Positions 32,661 through 44,739 are shown, numbered from the stretch's first letter. The stretch: DNA of 64,000 bases from Capillidium heterosporum (GCA_016630905.1 WBMQ01000008.1:186001-250000); one strand, 5' to 3'. Numbers and translations are program-made. The notes: generated by a model from the sequence alone, not told the origin.

Positions 32661-33694
32661 AGATTAATCAACTGACCTTCTTAAATTTGATTATTGCGCT
32701 GGGATAGAAGATTCATCTTTGATTATTAGTGTAATTCGTAGGTATAAAAGATTTAAGAAAGATATCTCTGTTGCTGATTATTTTATCGATAAGGAGTAGA
32801 TTTTATGCTTTAATTATGTTAACTTTAATGGAATTACCTACATAGTAGCTTTTTCTATCTTTTATTTTGTAAATATATTAGATCTCTAAAACTATTCTAT
32901 AGCAACATTACAAACTGTAAAATTCGTTGATATCTTCTAGATAAACCGCTTAAACATTTATATGAAAGTTACTTTATATATCAATTATATTTCAAAGTTT
33001 ACGATAGTAAGAGCCTATTTAGTTATATCTCAATATTGTAGTTTTCCTAACTCTAATTCTTATTGATATCAAGCTTGTAAATTTGGAAAGCCGATTAAAA
33101 TCTCAAGCTCCAGCTATTGATTCTATTTTTGAATTGATGGAAGTTTGACTGGTTTTCAAGCTTAGGCGTGTTACTTAGTTTAATATGATGAATTTGGGCA
33201 CATTCAAAATGAGTTATTACAGTCATAAATTTGAATTATATTAGGATTGTTTTGTTTTGTACTATTTACGAAATCAATTTTTTATTAATTTTAAAGAGAA
33301 TGTTTGCAAATGAATCTTAACGAACTTTACAACCTCAATGAAATTTAGATAGCATTTTTACGTCCATTCTTAAACAATATATTTATTTATCAGTATATAT
33401 CTATGCTTTTTAAGATTCGTATTCTTTTATTTTTACCTCAAATACTAATTATAATTTACTTTTATACATTTGAAGTTTATAGCCTAAGTTGTTAACTAAT
33501 GTTATGTGTTTATAATAACGTAGCTTTTATACATTAAAATTACCAGTTATATAAACGTACTTCTCTATCCAATTTATGGAGCCTTATTTTTACTAGTATA
33601 GTTAAATACAGATCTATTATATTATTTCTAACAGTTTTAAATGAATTTATGCAAACTCTCTCTAAATCTTTTATTTTAAATAGTATAAACTGAG
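32661..33694. other. Gene-poor AT-rich region
   Basis: Stop-dense on all frames; nothing supported. Confidence 0.4.
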
Positions 33695-35305
33695 TTACAG
33701 CTTTAATGGTTTCAAGAACAAGGAGACGATACCACCAACACAAGCTAAAGCTAATGAAACCGAGCACATAATCAACTGGGAATCAGCTAAGGCATTCAAC
33801 CAACTTCCTTTAACACCAACTGGTAACTCCCGTAATGAGTACAAATCGCTAATAATTTCTGGAATTTTGTCAATAAACTCCTTAGGTAAGTAGTAAGTTA
33901 AATTGTTGACCAACGTGGCATTCCAGGTAGCGGTGGCGACGGCAGCTCCCAAGCTGTTAATAACCGTATCGATTAAAACGACTATGTAGGAGATAGTGGC
34001 GATATCTTTGAATTCAGCAGTCGATAGATACATAACCAACGCAACGCAAGCAACCGTACCAGCCCCAGCTCCAATAAAAACTTCGGCGACGATGATAAAC
34101 AAATCACTAGTATTAGGGTTTCGACCAGGAATCGTCAAAGCTATACCGACAATGTGAGATACACAGCCTATCCAGATTAACGACCGAGTGAGCTTAAATC
34201 TTTTGATTAGGAAAGCCGAAAGGAAGGAAGCTACATACCAGGAAATTTGAAACCCACGTAATAGGATGGCGGCGTGGACTTCAGTTATACCCCTTGAGAT
34301 TATGAGATAGGTTGTGAAATACTGCCAATTTATGGTAGCTTCAAGGTTTAAGGTAGTTCGTACTATTATGATCAACATTAGAGCTTTGTTTTGGAATATG
34401 CGTTTGGGTATCAGAGGGTGCGAACTAAACTTAAACTCCCAGACCATTAGTCCAATCAAGAACACTACACCTAGAACTAACATTGATATGACGGTTGGAC
34501 TAGCAAACCCTAATGGTTCACGCACTACTATCGTAAAGGGAAGTAGGATTAATCCCAAGCTTACAGTTAGGAGCAGTAAACCTATCGGATCAATCTCTTT
34601 AAATATATCTTTGTTGAATTTCTTGGTCACCTGTTGAGTCGCTCTACTTTCTCTAACCAATCCAATGATCAAAGGTGCTGAAGATACTACAACTCCAACT
34701 GCAGCAATGATATACAACCAATGCCAACCCAAAGCCTTAGCAGGCTCAATCAACGGTAGAGCTAGGAAGACCGAACATAAACTGGGTACCCAGTACAAGA
34801 TGAACCCTATGCCACGATTCTCGGCTATCAAAAGATCGGCTAATATCACTTGAAGCAATAACTCTCTACCCGAATTGCCTAGATAATTCAAGACCGAACC
34901 TACAGTATAGCATATGAAATTGGTCCTACCAATCCCAATTATCAAATTTCCAACCGTTAGGAAAGTTAGAGCTACGATCAGAATCTTCCACCTACCCATT
35001 AGGTCACTCAACTTGGCGTATAAAGGGAGAAGGAGGATCCCCAAGACTATGGAAGTTACTTCGGGGATCCCGTTCAAGTCGAAAGATTTCAGGTCGCCTA
35101 GGATCAATGTTTGTAAGGGGAATATAATGCCTATGGTCCAACTATAGATCAACCCGAATAAAAGTACCCCCGCAAATATGAGGTAGATGTTGAAGTTCAA
35201 CTTCTGCTTGGGTTGTAGTTTGTCTCCAAGTTGGGGTTCTAGATCGTACTCATCCTTTTCAATGGTTGATTCCTTAGCTAGGTTGTCAGGCTCTATTGAA
35301 TTCAT
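33695..35305 (-). CDS. MFS transporter, siderophore-transporter-like
   Basis: Single exon, 536 residues, ATG at 35305. A hydrophilic N-terminal tail of about 38 residues is followed by 12-14 hydrophobic helices. The MFS motif A region reads YAKLSDLMGRWKILIV (G-x-L-x-D-R-x-G-R type, with the first Gly replaced). Features shared with the fungal siderophore-iron transporter (SIT/ARN) group include LLQVILADLLIAENRG, DPIGLLLLTVSLGLILLPFT, YFTTYLIISRG and a final loop plus helix pair. Role by homology: proton-coupled uptake of ferric siderophores at the plasma membrane or endosomes. Substrate is not predictable by eye, and another MFS drug:H+ antiporter is possible. No iron-related neighbour is present. 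No frameshift or stop inside. Confidence 0.8.
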   Translation of the reverse strand: MNSIEPDNLAKESTIEKDEYDLEPQLGDKLQPKQKLNFNIYLIFAGVLLFGLIYSWTIGIIFPLQTLILGDLKSFDLNGIPEVTSIVLGILLLPLYAKLSDLMGRWKILIVALTFLTVGNLIIGIGRTNFICYTVGSVLNYLGNSGRELLLQVILADLLIAENRGIGFILYWVPSLCSVFLALPLIEPAKALGWHWLYIIAAVGVVVSSAPLIIGLVRESRATQQVTKKFNKDIFKEIDPIGLLLLTVSLGLILLPFTIVVREPLGFASPTVISMLVLGVVFLIGLMVWEFKFSSHPLIPKRIFQNKALMLIIIVRTTLNLEATINWQYFTTYLIISRGITEVHAAILLRGFQISWYVASFLSAFLIKRFKLTRSLIWIGCVSHIVGIALTIPGRNPNTSDLFIIVAEVFIGAGAGTVACVALVMYLSTAEFKDIATISYIVVLIDTVINSLGAAVATATWNATLVNNLTYYLPKEFIDKIPEIISDLYSLRELPVGVKGSWLNALADSQLIMCSVSLALACVGGIVSLFLKPLKL

Positions 35306-36699
35306 AGTATTTTGTTATTTAAGTTGAAACGAACTGCTATAAAGTCAATGTGATATGTATTTATAAAGTATCAACTTGCGTTGTAGTATAATCTACTGTC
35401 CATCGTATTTGAAATCTAGGTTTACTTATAGAACTTTAAAGCGATACTTTAAACTATAATTTAATCAGATAGATAATTTAGTTTTGAAAAAGTGATAGTA
35501 TAATCGTTACAATACTTTGTATTTTAGTCCATGCTTCCTCTGTTCTGGATTGTATCTACAATTTAATTGAATAAAGTTTAATCAAACTGTAGGTGTAATT
35601 TGGAACAGGAGTATCAGAATTCTTAAAAGCCGGTTATAGGTAGCTAATATTTTCTGAGGGTACTTTGGGTTACTTTATATAATATACTTATCTGATGAAA
35701 ATTATTCTTATCCAGAACAAGAGAATCTATCTATCAGATTTATCTATGGATTTTAAGTTCGATCACGAGGGCTACAAATATTAACAAATCGGAGCCTAGA
35801 TCTTTGCTATTTCCATCACAACTCCTCAATGGATGCACGATTCCCCCATTTTCAGGTTTAGTTTCCAAATTGATCTAGTCAAACTTTAGGCTCAAGCCTA
35901 TTGCCTTTTTAATGTCCAGGCAGTTGGCTTTCTATTGAATCCGACAAGGTAGATGACCTCTTTACCAACCAACCTAGAAGGTAATCTACTTTTGGGGATT
36001 TGGTATCGAAAGTTGTTGAAATTGAAATATCTAACTTAGTGATGATAGCTAAATACTATATTTATTTTCTAGAAAAATTCAGGCAGGCGTTAAAGGATAT
36101 ACATGTAAATAAACCCTTATCCAACAACTATACTACAGTGAATTATGTTAAAATATAAGTTGTGTAGGTAAAATTTGATAATATATAGATATATTAATTT
36201 TACTAGGCACACAAACATGAGCATATAAAACAGAGTGTGATATATATACAATGCAGTAACATTTATAGATGCGCTTCAGCACCAAGATGCTAACCTATAT
36301 AGAGGTATAAACTGAGTTTTCATCGTCACAAGTACTTATACTCAAGCCCATCTCCCTCAAGTATAGCGACCCTTGTCAGATATCTATTCTCTTTAATAAA
36401 CTAACCTAAAAGTAGTCCAAATGCATTCATAATATCAAGGAAGACAACTTAGTAAATTTAAGATTATCCTTTAGCAATGACTTGGGTACTGAAAGATCTA
36501 TATCAAAAGCATTATTCAAAAACTCAAGTCTAAAATGTCAAAGTGGGTACTTACATCTGAGAAAGCTGATCAAAATTATCGATGCATTCAACCCATCAAG
36601 TAATATCAAAGGATCAAAGTCAAAATCCTTGGAATGTAAATATCTGTTAATTTTCAAACATTTCAAGTTGATTAAAATCAGAAACAGAGCCTTCAGACT
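35306..36699. other. Intergenic with a worn coding patch at 35747-36010
   Basis: Plus-strand frame with four stops in about 90 codons but otherwise protein-like, e.g. PQWMHDSPIFRFSFQIDLV and AQAYCLFNVQAVGFLLNP. It looks like a decayed exon of an unknown gene. A 77-codon frame near 36482-36715 (+) includes LRKLIKIIDAF-like LRR flavour but is not supported as a gene. Confidence 0.3.
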
Positions 36700-37800
36700 A
36701 CTGTGGACATCCTGATCACAAAGTTGGAGGGAGGATTTTCGAAACCGATAAGATCTAAGTACTGGTTGGGACCATTAAGCATTAGAAATTTAATCTCCAA
36801 ATTAACTAAACTATCCCAGCTTCCTGTTGACATATAGGCCCAAGGATCGAAGCTTAGGTTAATAAATTCCATACATCAAGTAGTTTAGGGTACAAATTTT
36901 GATATCTCCCTTGACGTAAAAGTAAAATCTGTCAAGCTAAGAATTCATCAGCAACACATAGATTCATCTGTTAAAAATAATCCCAAGTGTTGAGCTCTAA
37001 GTGCCTAAGGCTGAGGAAGCTGATATTGACGACTTTGGAGAGGAAGAAGTTAATGGCCATAAATTTCATGAAGATAAACCAGATTAGATAAAACATATTG
37101 GTGATACAGTACCTTTCGATTTGGAGGCACTGTAACCTTAGCTTGGCTCAATCGCCATTATCAGCACTTTGAAATATTATTTTCGATGCATTTTTACGAT
37201 CCAGGTGTACTCTCAGTTCGAAAAACTTTGGATTATTCAAAGTATTTCTTTCCTACTTAGCTTTTTTATTTAAAATAAAACTTATACTTCAAGTTTATAC
37301 CGTTTCAAGTTGGTGTAGGTCTCTAACTCTTCCAGTGGGCTATCAATATTGATACTTCCAACTTCAACTATAGATGGACTGTACCTTTGAATGGTGGGTT
37401 TAGGCTTTTACCACTTCTCTTTTGTATTTTGGTAGAGATGGTTATGTGTGACACTATCCTTAGCTAATAATCGTAGATGTTTTTATCACCTTACTTGTTT
37501 ACTCTCCTCTTCATATATATATATTTACAGATATTATCAAGTATTTTCATATCGAAGTAGGATAAATCTTTTAGAATTTTGGTGTGATAGAGTAAGTTTC
37601 GATAGATGATATTAGTAGTAGTAGCTCTTAAGGTAAAGTTAATTTGGATCAACCTGGCTTTGTCTTGAAATCGAATAATCGATCCACTTTGTCCAAAATT
37701 AATATATATAGGACACCCATATTTATTGTAAAGGTTGGGTCTTGGGTTGAATTCGAAAGTTAAAGTAGTAGCTTTGATAAATATCTATTTTATAAATAAG
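36700..37800 (-). pseudogene. F-box/LRR relic, minus strand
   Basis: The best-preserved part (about 37690-37480, minus) reads QINFTLRATTTNIIYRNLLY then HTKILKDLSYFDMKILDNI. This aligns position by position with KINLILLNTNFRHIFAPIAY and HAKAKKSMSHLEMIELDKM of the copy at 10779. Further along the minus strand, LRR-like pieces such as NISFLRHLELNTWDYF remain. Stops and frameshifts throughout. Confidence 0.55.
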
Positions 37801-37907
37801 GTTTTGTGACTATACTACCATAAATTTCGCTTCTCAGATTACCAAATTGATATTTAAGACAGCTTAACTGGTATAGTATAAATTTGACTTCAATACTAGC
37901 ATTCATA

Positions 37908-38492
37908 TCAGCCGGTAAAATGTTTTATAAGTATGGAGATTTGTAAAGTAGGTTTAAGCAAGTACGAACTATTTTCGATATAAACATGGCATAAAATATA
38001 AATTATGTATGTATAAATATAAGATCTGTAAGGTCCAGGGAAATACCACTGGATCCAACTAATGATGGCATCATATTGCGAACTAATGACGTGGTGGGTG
38101 AGGAAAGCGAAGCTAACGCCCATCACTGCATTGGTAACAAAGGACTGGATTCTCCGGAGGGCAGGTCGGATCGCCAAGTAGAGGAGGTACACCATAAGGA
38201 GTGCCCACACGACCGTAGTCACATCCCAGTTCCAAGAGGGGATAGAGGGGACATACGAAGGCTTGGGTGCGGACTGGGGCTGGACCGGAGGGGCCCCATC
38301 AGGTGAAGGTTGGGAAGCAGCCGATGCTACCATATTGGGATCAAAGATAGGGGTAGGCTGATAGGTTAACGTGGGCTCGAAAGGGTTGATCGTATTAGTA
38401 ATATTAATCGCCCAGAGGAGGTGAGATCCAAGGATGGCAAGGATTGTTAATAGGTAATAAGAGGTAGGGAGGACAGAGGGATTAGACCACAT
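37908..38492 (-). CDS. Orphan membrane protein
   Basis: 194-codon open frame, ATG at 38492. An N-terminal hydrophobic segment (about 10-29) suits a signal peptide. A Pro/Ser/Ala-rich linker (around residues 55-85) follows, then two hydrophobic segments (VVWALLMVYLLYLAIRP and VTNAVMGVSFAFLTHHV) separated by a basic ALRRI turn. The last 45 residues are encoded by AT-rich sequence, unlike the GC-richer main part, so the natural stop or an unseen intron may lie near residue 150. Family not recognised. Confidence 0.5.
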   Translation of the reverse strand: MWSNPSVLPTSYYLLTILAILGSHLLWAINITNTINPFEPTLTYQPTPIFDPNMVASAASQPSPDGAPPVQPQSAPKPSYVPSIPSWNWDVTTVVWALLMVYLLYLAIRPALRRIQSFVTNAVMGVSFAFLTHHVISSQYDAIISWIQWYFPGPYRSYIYTYIIYILCHVYIENSSYLLKPTLQISILIKHFTG

Positions 38493-39504
38493 AGAAATAC
38501 TATGCTGAAACAGGGAGATGAGTAAAGAGACAAGACTTTATTCAAAACTAAGAAGCAAAAGCAGGCTGTTGCAACAGCTATGGCTAGGAAGTGGGATGAG
38601 TAACAGCTATTAGAAAATAGCAAGGTGGAACATTGTCAAGATACAGGCTTTTAGTGGCACCTCAGGGGTTTAAATACCCTTTTGGTATCTTGGCAATACT
38701 TGCTGAATATCCAAATCCTGATATCAGAATGCTATGCTGGTAATAACTGGGGTTCCTAACTTATAGCCGAAGCTAAGAATATGGAAAAATAGTCAAGAAT
38801 ATCTAATAAGTAGAACAGATTTCTGTTCGAAACTAGATATAAATGGAAAGTAGAAAATCGAAGATTGGTAAGAGAAATAAAAAAATGGTGTGGTATACAA
38901 AGAAAGTTGGTCGATGACCTCATACTAGGAATTGTAACAATCAAGGTTGTTACAAGATCCATGTTTCTTGAAGTCAATACCTTCCAACTTGGTTTTATCA
39001 TACTTTTGATTGTGACATTTTCTTTGGAGCTACTTTAAATAAATTATAAATATCATTTCGTGATACTCATCAAGCTACATTGAAGTTTGCATCATTCAAT
39101 TGGTGAAAGGTGTCAATAGGGCAGAAAATATATAATTATTTTGAAATAATCATGCTAAGCTTGATGTAGCAAGTCTAAAAGATCCAATATGGAACTAAGT
39201 AGTGAAATGAAAACTATTCATCACTTGAAGTCCAATTAATATTTCAAATTTAGAGTAGATGCTATAAGCTTTGATTCAATCAATTCAATTTGTCACTTCA
39301 ACTCTACCTATAATCCCCATAATCAATTATCTAAATTTAGATATCCATCAATTAACCCAAATCCAAATGGAATTGTAAAGGCATAGCTCCACAAAATTAG
39401 GAGGAGAAAATCGACATCTTTGTATTTAGATGTATACTTAGTACATATAAATAAGTTGAGTTTAACTTCACTTCACTTGAACTTTTAGGTTCTCAATTTG
39501 TAAG
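38493..39504. other. Intergenic with unusually GC-rich segment
   Basis: 38493-38760 continues the GC-richer composition of the neighbouring orphan gene and includes TGTTGCAACAGC at about 38566-38577, which resembles the start of an LTR, but no partner repeat was found. A plus-strand open stretch ending near 39038 (VKVENRRLVREIKKW-like, then a hydrophobic tail) is protein-like but unconnected. The remainder precedes the next gene and looks like promoter. Confidence 0.3.
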
Positions 39505-39993
39505 ATGACTTGTACCTATTTTTCCTCTATAACTACCACTAATCTCATCTTGAATTTTATAATTCTAGCTATCAATACCCAGGAAAACTTTACCTTCAAA
39601 GTCACCGTCGCATCTTTAAAGCAAGATGCCTACGCAGTAATAAACACCCGTTCCTGTAAGATAATCGATATAAGTCCATTTGAATCCAAGTTACGTATAT
39701 CTGGTAAGAGTATCTTTTCTGAGGAGAAGTTGGACGTAGCCCTTAATCCTAAGAGCTTGATCGAAGTCCCTATTGTAAGAAAGAAGCTGTACCGCCTGAC
39801 TAATATTGTTGCTGGTTCATTTTGCCTTTTTAGTGAAAAATATGGTACCAAGGAACTTTCCTTTGTATCGAATTTAAAATTAAGTATCCAGATCGCCCAA
39901 ACCTTCAACCAAGGTAAAGAAATAACAGTTACTGTCATCTCGGCTATGGGTGAAGATCATGTAGTTTCATTCAGTGTTAACGAAGATGAATAA
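39505..39993 (+). CDS. Small secreted protein of unknown function
   Basis: 162 residues, single exon, ATG 39505 to TAA. The first about 25 residues are hydrophobic (LILNFIILAI core), consistent with a signal peptide. The mature part is Lys/Ser/Val-rich with alternating hydrophobic residues, suggesting beta strands, and has only two Cys. The tail is acidic (EDHVVSFSVNEDE). Codon use is GC-richer than the flanks, which supports a real gene. Family not recognised. Confidence 0.6.
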   Translation: MTCTYFSSITTTNLILNFIILAINTQENFTFKVTVASLKQDAYAVINTRSCKIIDISPFESKLRISGKSIFSEEKLDVALNPKSLIEVPIVRKKLYRLTNIVAGSFCLFSEKYGTKELSFVSNLKLSIQIAQTFNQGKEITVTVISAMGEDHVVSFSVNEDE

Positions 39994-40751
39994 ACGGCTT
40001 TTACTTAACTATATACATATTTCGGGATGGTAGGGTAGCCTATTACAAACCCCATTTTTATATTCTGTTGATTTTACAATGTGAATTTGAATGAAAAATA
40101 GAATTCTCCTAAGGCACTAGTTTTCCAAGTTCACTGATATACGACTGTTTAATCTGTCCATTCGAACTTTTGCTATATTTAATGCTACAAAAAAGAAGAT
40201 TGAAGCACTTATAGTAACTAAATTCTTTAGTAAAGAGGATAAGCATATTTTGCAATTACTTAAACGAAATAGATATTTTAAATAGAAATATCAAATTACT
40301 AAACCATATATTTATTAAAATATGGACTGTATAATTAATTTAAGTTAAAGGAATATAAATTACTTTTTATATAGGTAAATTTGAAGGAATTGCTTGTTTC
40401 TATTGCTAATTATGAGGTAAAACTACAAAACCAATATTTCCTTTTTGAGCAAATGTACGCCTGGAATTTATTTCAGCTTGGTAAGCCAACCAAACGACAC
40501 TATGGGATTGAATGGAAAGAAACAGTTGAATTTGAACTTTTGATAGAGGCAGGTACGTAATTTGAACTGATTTGCTGGATCTAGCCATATAGAAGGCTAC
40601 ACAGTTCATTTGCAAGTTTTTATCAACTAACTTGAGACTAGCTCCGAAGTACGCTTTAGTTGATGATCAGCTATATTTGTTAGAAAGGTAGTATCAAAGT
40701 ATAGTCCAAGTATAGCCTCAGGTATATATTTGCTTTGTTTTGCTAAACTTT
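39994..40751. other. Intergenic left of piggyBac copy B
   Basis: AT-rich. A plus-strand open stretch at about 40381-40560 (e.g. EQMYAWNLFQLGKPTKRHYG) looks coding-like and may be a relic into which copy B landed; not identified. Confidence 0.3.
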
Positions 40752-40755
40752 TTAA

Positions 40756-42990
40756 CCCATAGACGACGGACCACTTTTTAGTAAATTTTCAAAAGTGGGA
40801 ACCCTAAAAATCTGAAAAACACCATGTGTATATTTGACTACATAAAACATAGAAGTACTCAAGAAATTGAAAAACTGAAAACTTGAACTTTTACTTATGT
40901 AGTCGGTTTTATATATAATTAACTCCATCAAAGAATTTCATATTTGATTAAGGCTAAAAGTATATATAACTGTCATTATATAGGATAGAATTCTTTAACT
41001 TTTTATTACTATTATACACTGGGTTTAAATTAATGAAATACTTTATTATGTAAAAATTATAATGAGAATATATAAATATTAGCTCAATCAATATATTAAT
41101 ATATAGCCTTCATATTATTTAAAAATATCAACTCAACGTGAAAACACTACTTTAACCTATGATAATCCATTACAATATAGCAATATATTTGATGATAAAG
41201 CTAGTAGTGGGGATGAATATGGTGGTAGCAATGACGATACCTTTGAACCAATTGTTTATAGTGCAAGCTACAGCTCTGATAATAACATTAATGGAGAGAA
41301 CAACCAAGAACATACTGTGTATACTTTGGAATTCAAGCCCTGATAATGACTCAAATATACCAGAGATTGAAATTAATAAATGGTTTTCAGATATTATTAA
41401 ACCTGTCAGAGAGCTATTTCATGATCCTGAGGCTGGAGTTAACATTGGATTGATGGAAGACTTGTAAAACTCCATGACTACTACCGATTATTAATAGCTG
41501 ATAAGCTTCTCAGCTATATAGTGGCTGAAACTAATCGATATGGACATGAGACCAATCCCGTCTATACTGACACCGATGCTGATGAGATCCTTGTGTTTTT
41601 GGATATTATACTACAAATGGGCTTTATCAAACTACCTATCCCTTCGTGACTATTGATTTTATAACATAGTTTTTGGATGGGTATTCTATTTGTAGAAATA
41701 CTATGGTCCGTGAGAGATTTGAAGGATTGATGAAGGCATTGCATCTTTGTAACAATAGCCAAATTGAAAGTTGATAAATATTAGGTATATACAGTGATCT
41801 ATATTTACTTTTATTTTATAGGAAAAGTCGAGCAGTTTATGGATGTTTTTGTAGAACAATGTAAACTTCTTTACCGTCCTGGGGAAACTGTTTGTATTGA
41901 TGAAAGCTTGGCGAAATTCCGTGGTCGTATCTTCTTCCGTCAGTTCAATTCTTCTAAACGGAGTCATTATAGAATTGAAGTTTTTAAACTTTGCTGTAAG
42001 GGTGGCTACACTTATGATCTATATATTTATTGTGGAAAGGAGTACCGACCAAAGAAGCTACTTGCTGGTGAAGTAGTTATGAGGTTGATGGATAATCTAA
42101 CCGGGGTAGGTCGGAAAGTTTATGTCGATAACTGGTATTCCAGCTTGACACTTGCTAAAAGATTATTACATAAAAGCATAACTTAATAGGCACCATTCAA
42201 TCTAATAGACCTTATTTACTACGTAGTTCAATTAAAACAACTTTGGCTAAAGAGAATATAACTGCAGATCAAAATCAAAATGGCATCATGGTCCTAAAAT
42301 GGATGGATAAAAAGGATGTTTGTATGATTTCAACTATCCACGATGCTACCAAAGTTTGTAGAAAGTATAAAGTAGTTGATGACTACACTTCTGAAAAGAC
42401 TTATGTAGACATATCTGACCAACTGGCTGCCTGCAATCCATATATTCGCAGAACAGCCAAGTGGTATGTTCGGATTTTCTTTCATACTGTATGTCAAATA
42501 GCAGTAGTAAACACTTTTAGGTTATATAAGAAATACACTGGGTCTAATATAAATATTATTGACTTCAGGAAATCAATTGTAAAGTCTATCTTGGGTTTAC
42601 AACCAGTTGATTGGAATGATCCTAGGCATACTCTACAGGAGGTCCCAGGGGAAGGCAGATTGCTAAAAAGAGCATATCTTGCTATTCAAGACTTTCTATT
42701 GCTAAAGGCACAGGTTTTGCAAAACAGTAAAATATCGATATAGTCAATGTAATAAACCCTTTTGCTTTGAGTGCTTTCAGTTATACCATCTACAATGTCA
42801 ATAAACATATAATTTATTTTTATATAGCTTTTCATATAGGGCACTAAATAGTGAACAGTATGAGATATAGGTACTTTGCACTAAGGCGGACATAGTACTC
42901 CTGCAAACTTTTTTATTACATATGCTAAATTTTAAGAAAGTTTCGGTTATATTTCATGTATGCATATGCATACACACCGTCGTCTATGAA
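40756..42990 (+). mobile_element. piggyBac-family DNA transposon, copy B
   Basis: 2235-bp relative of copy A, bracketed by TTAA at 40752-40755 and 42991-42994. The left end CCCATAGACGACGG (40756-40769) is intact. The right end reads CCGTCGTCTATGAA, with the terminal GG changed to AA, so this copy probably can no longer be excised. The internal palindrome TGTATGCATATGCATACA is retained (about 42958-42975). Sequence outside the TTAA sites is unrelated to that around copy A. Confidence 0.93.
41147..42743 (+). pseudogene. piggyBac transposase (DDE_Tnp_1_7), disrupted
   Basis: Same gene as in copy A. Catalytic contexts CIDESLAKFRGRIFF, VYVDNWYSSL and VDISDQLAACNPYIRR are all present, and the stretch GKEYRPKKLLAGEV is intact where copy A has a stop. 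Private lesions: single-base insertions near 41640 and 41675 that break the N-terminal half. The frame breaks near 41460 and 42185 match places also broken in copy A, so the parent was probably already defective. Confidence 0.88.
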
Positions 42991-42994
42991 TTAA

Positions 42995-43501
42995 TCTAAC
43001 TGAATATTTCTTAGTATTTGTATTGCAATTGATTAAATTCCAGAGTATGTATCTCTTTTGGAATAAGCTAAATTCAATTTTTAAGTTCTGCTTGGAGTGA
43101 GTATAGCAGTTAATGTTTCCAAACCTTATCGGAAATTACCTTATAAGTTTTGAAGAGCCAGTTTGAAGGACACTGGAATTAGTATCAAAGCAGAATTTGG
43201 TGAGCCTGGGGTACTGTGATAAGAAAAATATATGCCATCCAAGGTATTAAAGTGTATTCTGTTATAGTATTTAGTCTGAATTAATATGCTACCTACCACA
43301 TCAACTTTAGTATATATTTAGAATAAATATTCATTTTCGAAAAAACTTTATCATTTTATATCAAACTTTCAATTTTCGTTTATAAGCATATCTAAATTGA
43401 AAATAAAGTATTCTAGAGCTTCCAAAAACTACAGTACAAACGATTTAGTATTATAAACCATTTATTTTTCTAGAATAGTTTGTATATATATGATAAGCAC
43501 T
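42995..43501. other. Intergenic right of copy B
   Basis: AT-rich, no gene supported. Confidence 0.35.
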
Positions 43502-44739
43502 CTATAAGAGAAGTGGAGATCATTTCTTCACCCACTCTGAAACTTTAAGGAACGTGTAAAATACACAGCTCCAATAAATTTGGAAAAGCAATACCGTCAA
43601 TTAGCTGCATAAAAATCCTTTTAACAACATTGTGATGTACATAGTGGATCTGAAAGCTATGCTACTTGGTCAATTTAGAAATAAAAGCTATAAAGAGTGT
43701 CATTTGAAATATCTACTCTAAACATATGGTGGCGTAGGGAATAAAGTTGTAATCACTCTTTATATAATACCCTGTGAGATGAAGCTTCTTAAGATTGAAT
43801 AATATACCAAAGATAATTAAAAACAAGTTAGGGATGCCATTTCCAGAGTTAAACTCTAATGCCGATTGGACTTATTAATCCTGAACCTTTTAGACTAAAA
43901 GCAGTGTTTTCAAAATAGATATCAAGCGATTTAAGTCTACCCCAGTTGTTATTAACATATGGATGGCTACGCAAATTTATGTTTAGTTTAAATCTTTTAA
44001 GGTTCGATTATACGTTCGGGATGAAGAATTAATCGAAAAATATACTTGAAACTTGTTTATTTATGTCAAGCTTAAGTTTGATGACGGAGTTGAAGGTAGG
44101 CAACGACAAATCGATAAAACAAATCAAATAGCAGTGCAAATTCAAAACTTTCAAGTTGGGGATGTTGGTACTAATATGCTGGATGTTGGCTATGATGAAG
44201 AAGTCAAGGTCAATATTAAGGTACGCTAAAGTTCAATTGTAAACTCAGTTTAATCCAAAACCACCTTGAAAGAAATCTTTGATCGAAAACTTCTTGAGCT
44301 TCTTTGAACCCAAAATATGCTTACTGTCTATCATATAGCTAGTTGCTATATCTAAAAATACTCTTTGGGCTTTTCGTAAGCTATATATTTATTATTGGAG
44401 AATCGTGAAAAATGGCTTACTTTCTCGATTTTCTCAGCAAAGTCGACGAGATTCTTATAAATTGATAGTGAAATCATAACATTACCTTTGTAAAAACGTG
44501 ACTACTTAATATACTTATACTCATTATTAGCCCATGTGCTGTGTAATAATCTTCAAAGATAACCTCGCTGTACTTTGAACTGATCGATAAAAGATATCTT
44601 GAAAAATAAGAGGTACTGTAAGCTGGCAGAAAGATCTATTTATTAAGATTGAGTTGAACCAACCTATGGGATCTGAATTGGCAAGGACAGCTTCAAGTAC
44701 CTTTGATAATAATTTGATTACATTGATTATTGAAGGTAT
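43502..44739 (-). pseudogene. F-box/LRR pseudogene, sister of the 47112 gene
   Basis: A close relative of the intact gene at 47112-48371. The start-equivalent codon is ATA (44739-44737) in IPSIINV, where the sister has ATG in MPSMINI. The F-box reads ...FCQLTVPLIFQDIFYRSVQ. Later pieces include SLSIYKNLVDFAEKIEKVSH, against the sister's SLYENLVSFAEKVEKVSH. The C-terminal end (EWVKK, stop, SPLLL) parallels EWMRRQSSNLL. Multiple stops and shifts. Confidence 0.75.

Noticed and set aside
38566-38760. Solo LTR suggested by TGTTGCAACAGC
   Set aside because: No matching CA-ending terminus, target duplication or second copy could be found in the window.
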